Below, one piece after another: positions 6,422 through 6,459 of a stretch of 6,459 bases of DNA (within the stretch, counting starts at the first letter, position 1; the number at the start of each line of letters is the position of its first letter). The stretch is from contig DBQZ01000080.1 in assembly GCA_002305435.1 (NCBI GenBank), positions 7,576 through 14,034 of the forward strand. The letters run 5' to 3'. The notes under the pieces are model-generated. The model did not search any database. It saw only the letters and a program-made list of their open reading frames with translations, and had not been told where the DNA came from. The stretch is from Clostridiales bacterium UBA1381. GTDB lineage: Bacteria > Bacillota > Clostridia > UBA1381. A program made the position numbers and the translations under genes.

Positions 6422-6459
6422 TCCAGTACGCTTCCTCCCTGCTCTTTAACGACATCGGT
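6418..6459 (-). CDS. C-terminal 13 codons of an upstream gene, probably peptide deformylase
   Basis: Reading leftward from the window edge, one frame gives TDVVKEQGGSVLE and then TGA at 6420-6418, so its stop overlaps the fmt ATG as ATGA. The same kind of junction occurs twice elsewhere in this operon (GTGA at rsmB, ATGA at pknB), which supports a real gene here. In many Firmicutes the gene before fmt is def, whose product removes the formyl group that Fmt introduces, and the tail is compatible with a deformylase C-terminus. Thirteen residues cannot prove that identity; another possibility is priA or an unrelated gene. The frame at +2 closes early and the third stays open through fmt, so this frame is the best choice but not certain. 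Confidence 0.55.
   Translation of the reverse strand, partial: TDVVKEQGGSVLE
6432..6440 (-). promoter_or_regulatory. Ribosome binding site of fmt
   Basis: AGGGAGGAA on the minus strand precedes the fmt ATG; its GGAGG core is twelve bases away, slightly longer than ideal. It lies within the preceding partial coding frame. The start is still secure because the N-terminal MRVLFMGTPDFG is the family's standard beginning. Confidence 0.75.

Overview
The window is a densely packed chromosomal segment from a Gram-positive bacterium, most likely a member of the Clostridia. The evidence is the gene order and the gene types: the PASTA-domain Ser/Thr kinase with its PP2C phosphatase directly downstream of rsmB and rlmN, a YugP-type zinc metallopeptidase, and strong GGAGG-like ribosome binding sites. 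AUA (Ile) and AGA/AGG (Arg) codons are used freely, which also fits. I cannot name a genus.

Every real gene reads on the minus strand, so transcription runs from the right end to the left end. In transcription order: the last 13 codons of an unnamed gene, probably def (6459-6418); fmt, methionyl-tRNA formyltransferase (6421-5489); yugP, a membrane zinc metallopeptidase (5472-4771); rsmB, 16S rRNA m5C methyltransferase (4774-3473, GTG start); rlmN, 23S rRNA/tRNA m2A methyltransferase (3480-2461); prpC, a PP2C-type phosphatase (2422-1673); and pknB/prkC, a PASTA kinase (1676 to beyond position 1, 3' end missing). Four of the six junctions are overlaps (ATGA, GTGA, ATGGTTAA, ATGA). The only non-coding gaps are 16 bp (5473-5488) and 38 bp (2423-2460). 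This is one operon with probable translational coupling.

The first part serves translation: formylation of initiator tRNA and modification of rRNA/tRNA. The last part is a reversible Ser/Thr phosphorylation pair; in relatives it senses peptidoglycan fragments through extracellular PASTA repeats. A very good sigma-A-like promoter (TGGACA, 17 bp, TGTTATAAT) lies across the end of rlmN. It would let the phosphatase/kinase pair be expressed separately from the translation genes.

The layout resembles the known Firmicutes cluster def-fmt-rsmB-rlmN-prpC-prkC, with yugP inserted between fmt and rsmB. I see no mobile element, CRISPR array, RNA gene, terminator or foreign-looking segment, and no evidence of an undescribed system. 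The most useful observations are the internal promoter, the overlap architecture and the charged, Thr-rich juxtamembrane segment of the kinase.
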